DNA of 5,897 bases from Chloroflexota bacterium (GTDB lineage: Bacteria > Chloroflexota > Limnocylindria > Limnocylindrales > CSP1-4), in the NCBI GenBank assembly GCA_016200745.1, contig JACQEF010000192.1:1-5897 (forward strand), written 5' to 3'. Below are positions 4,827-5,897 of the stretch, in pieces. Below the pieces are notes generated by a model. It was given only the letters and a program-made list of their open reading frames with translations. It had not been told where the DNA came from and did not search any database. Position 1 is the stretch's first letter, and every line of letters begins with the position of its first letter. Position numbers and translations under genes: made by a program.

Positions 4827-5897
4827 TCAGGCGGGTTGCCCAGCGGGCTCCGGGACCACTTCCTTGCCCGGGAGGTACTTGGTCAGGACCCCGTAGAGCA
4901 GGAAGGACACGATCAGCCCGACGACCCAGCTGTAGTCGGCGAACGGGAACGGGTCCTTCAGGATCGGGATGATCCCGTTCACGGGGAACGGGCCATCCGT
5001 GCCGGCAGCCGTGTACGAGCCGCCGATCGCAAACACGATGCCGACGAGGAGGGCGACGACCGCCTTCCAGTTCCAGCCGCGGACGTAGCGGTAGATGCCG
5101 TTGGACCGGTACAGATCGGCGACCTTGAGGTCGGTGTGGCGGACCCACCAGTAGTCGGCGATGAGCACGCCGGCGATGGCGCCGGTGGCGCCGCCATACG
5201 TGTTGAGCCAGGTGAAGATGTACGCGCGGGGGTCGTTGTAGAGGTTCCACGGCTGGATCAGGATGCCCAGCAGGCCCGTGATCAGGCCGCCGGTGCGGAA
5301 GCTGATGCGCCGCGGCCACGCGTTCGAGAAGTCGTACGACGGGCTGACGATGTTCGCGGCGACGTTGACCGAGAGGGTCGCGACCGCGAGCGTGAACAGC
5401 GCGAAGGCGACGACGATGGGATTGTCGAACTTGCCGGTCAGGGCGACCGGATCCCAGATGGCCGCACCGTAGACCTTGATCGTCGCCGAGGTCACGAGGA
5501 CCGCGATCAGCGGAAAGACGGTCATCGTGGTCGGCAGGCCGAGGATCTGGCCGATGGCCTGCTGGCGCTGGCTTCGCCCGAACCTGGTGAAGTCAGGCAT
5601 GTTCAGGGACAGCGTCGACCAGAAGGCGATCATGCCCATCAGCGCGGGCGGGAAGACCTTGATCCAGAAGTCGGTGCCCCAGCCAAGGGTCCCGTGGTCC
5701 TCGACGAGCGGTCCGAAGCCACCGGCCTGGATGGTCATCCAGATCAGCAGGAAGATGGCCACGATCAGGACGAACGGAGCCGCCCAGTTCTCGAACCGGC
5801 GGACGGCGTCCATGCCGCGCACGATGATGACCAGGTTCAGCGCCCAGAAGACGATGAAGCTCAGCCACAGCGTCCAGGGCTGCGAAGCGGCCGTGCC
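4827..5897 (-). CDS. NCS1-family nucleobase/allantoin-type permease, C-terminal part (cut by right edge)
   Basis: The last 356 residues of a nucleobase:cation symporter-1 permease, an inner-membrane importer of purine/pyrimidine bases, allantoin or hydantoins coupled to Na+ or H+. The frame is open to the window edge, so the N-terminal third (about 130 residues in family members) is outside. Numbered from the edge, family hallmarks are RGMDAVRRFENWAAP (27-41), the signature NMPDFTRFGRSQRQQAIGQ (99-117), SVNVAANIVSPSYDFSNAWP (176-195) and GVLIADYWWVRHTDLKVADL (243-262). Hydrophobic segments occur near 8-25, 40-57, 83-98, 122-142, 161-181, 202-219, 235-252, 278-294 and 322-340, as expected for the later helices of a 12-helix carrier. 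The overall sequence is closest in feel to bacterial allantoin/hydantoin permeases (PucI/HyuP type), but substrate cannot be read from it, and no catabolic genes are in the window. The gene ends 6 nt before a strong hairpin. Confidence 0.93.
   Translation of the reverse strand, partial: GTAASQPWTLWLSFIVFWALNLVIIVRGMDAVRRFENWAAPFVLIVAIFLLIWMTIQAGGFGPLVEDHGTLGWGTDFWIKVFPPALMGMIAFWSTLSLNMPDFTRFGRSQRQQAIGQILGLPTTMTVFPLIAVLVTSATIKVYGAAIWDPVALTGKFDNPIVVAFALFTLAVATLSVNVAANIVSPSYDFSNAWPRRISFRTGGLITGLLGILIQPWNLYNDPRAYIFTWLNTYGGATGAIAGVLIADYWWVRHTDLKVADLYRSNGIYRYVRGWNWKAVVALLVGIVFAIGGSYTAAGTDGPFPVNGIIPILKDPFPFADYSWVVGLIVSFLLYGVLTKYLPGKEVVPEPAGQPA

Noticed and set aside
4420..5319. Long minus-strand frame spanning the 4082-4684 gene and the NCS1 gene
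   Set aside because: His/Arg/Pro-rich shadow overlapping two well-supported genes and both hairpins.

Overview
The window is very GC-rich bacterial DNA with dense coding, strong G/C bias at third codon positions and several GTG starts. Three of the genes appear to start at the 5' end of their own transcript (leaderless), with a -10-like hexamer 6-7 nt upstream of the start codon. The gene set fits a soil or freshwater Chloroflexota lineage such as Limnocylindria, or less likely an actinobacterium: a zinc-finger anti-sigma factor, a PEBP lipoprotein, CinA, a holin-like membrane protein paired with a DUF3618-like protein, and an NCS1 permease. The taxonomy is inference; there is no rRNA or marker gene to settle it.

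Layout. Positions 1-3143 are all on the minus strand. Read in the direction of transcription they are: a cinA homologue (3143-1884); a YbhB/PEBP-type lipoprotein 14 nt downstream with its own apparent leaderless promoter (1869-1147); a short hairpin; an unusual gene that joins a metallo-beta-lactamase-fold domain to a sigma-70 region 4 domain (1068-307); and, 43 nt later behind a good Shine-Dalgarno, a zf-HC2 anti-sigma factor cut by the left edge (263-1). From about 3205 transcription turns to the plus strand. A probable promoter drives a six-helix holin-like membrane protein (ATG 3369, perhaps a CTG start at 3261) and an overlapping DUF3618-like protein (4082-4684). A convergent intergenic region of about 140 nt carries two perfect hairpins and a 13-bp tandem repeat. 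An NCS1 nucleobase/allantoin-type permease then runs leftward from beyond the right edge and ends at 4827.

How the genes relate. Sigma factor next to anti-sigma factor is a standard pair, but here the sigma half keeps only region 4, and region 2 is replaced by most of an RNase Z-like hydrolase. This in-frame chimera is the most unusual thing in the window. It is either a real gene fusion/deletion or an assembly join, and the two can be told apart with reads. The plus-strand pair looks like an envelope module translated by coupling. The CinA protein keeps a canonical N-terminal domain but has lost the recognisable active-site motifs of its C-terminal NMN deamidase domain. I see no mobile element, CRISPR array, tRNA or rRNA.
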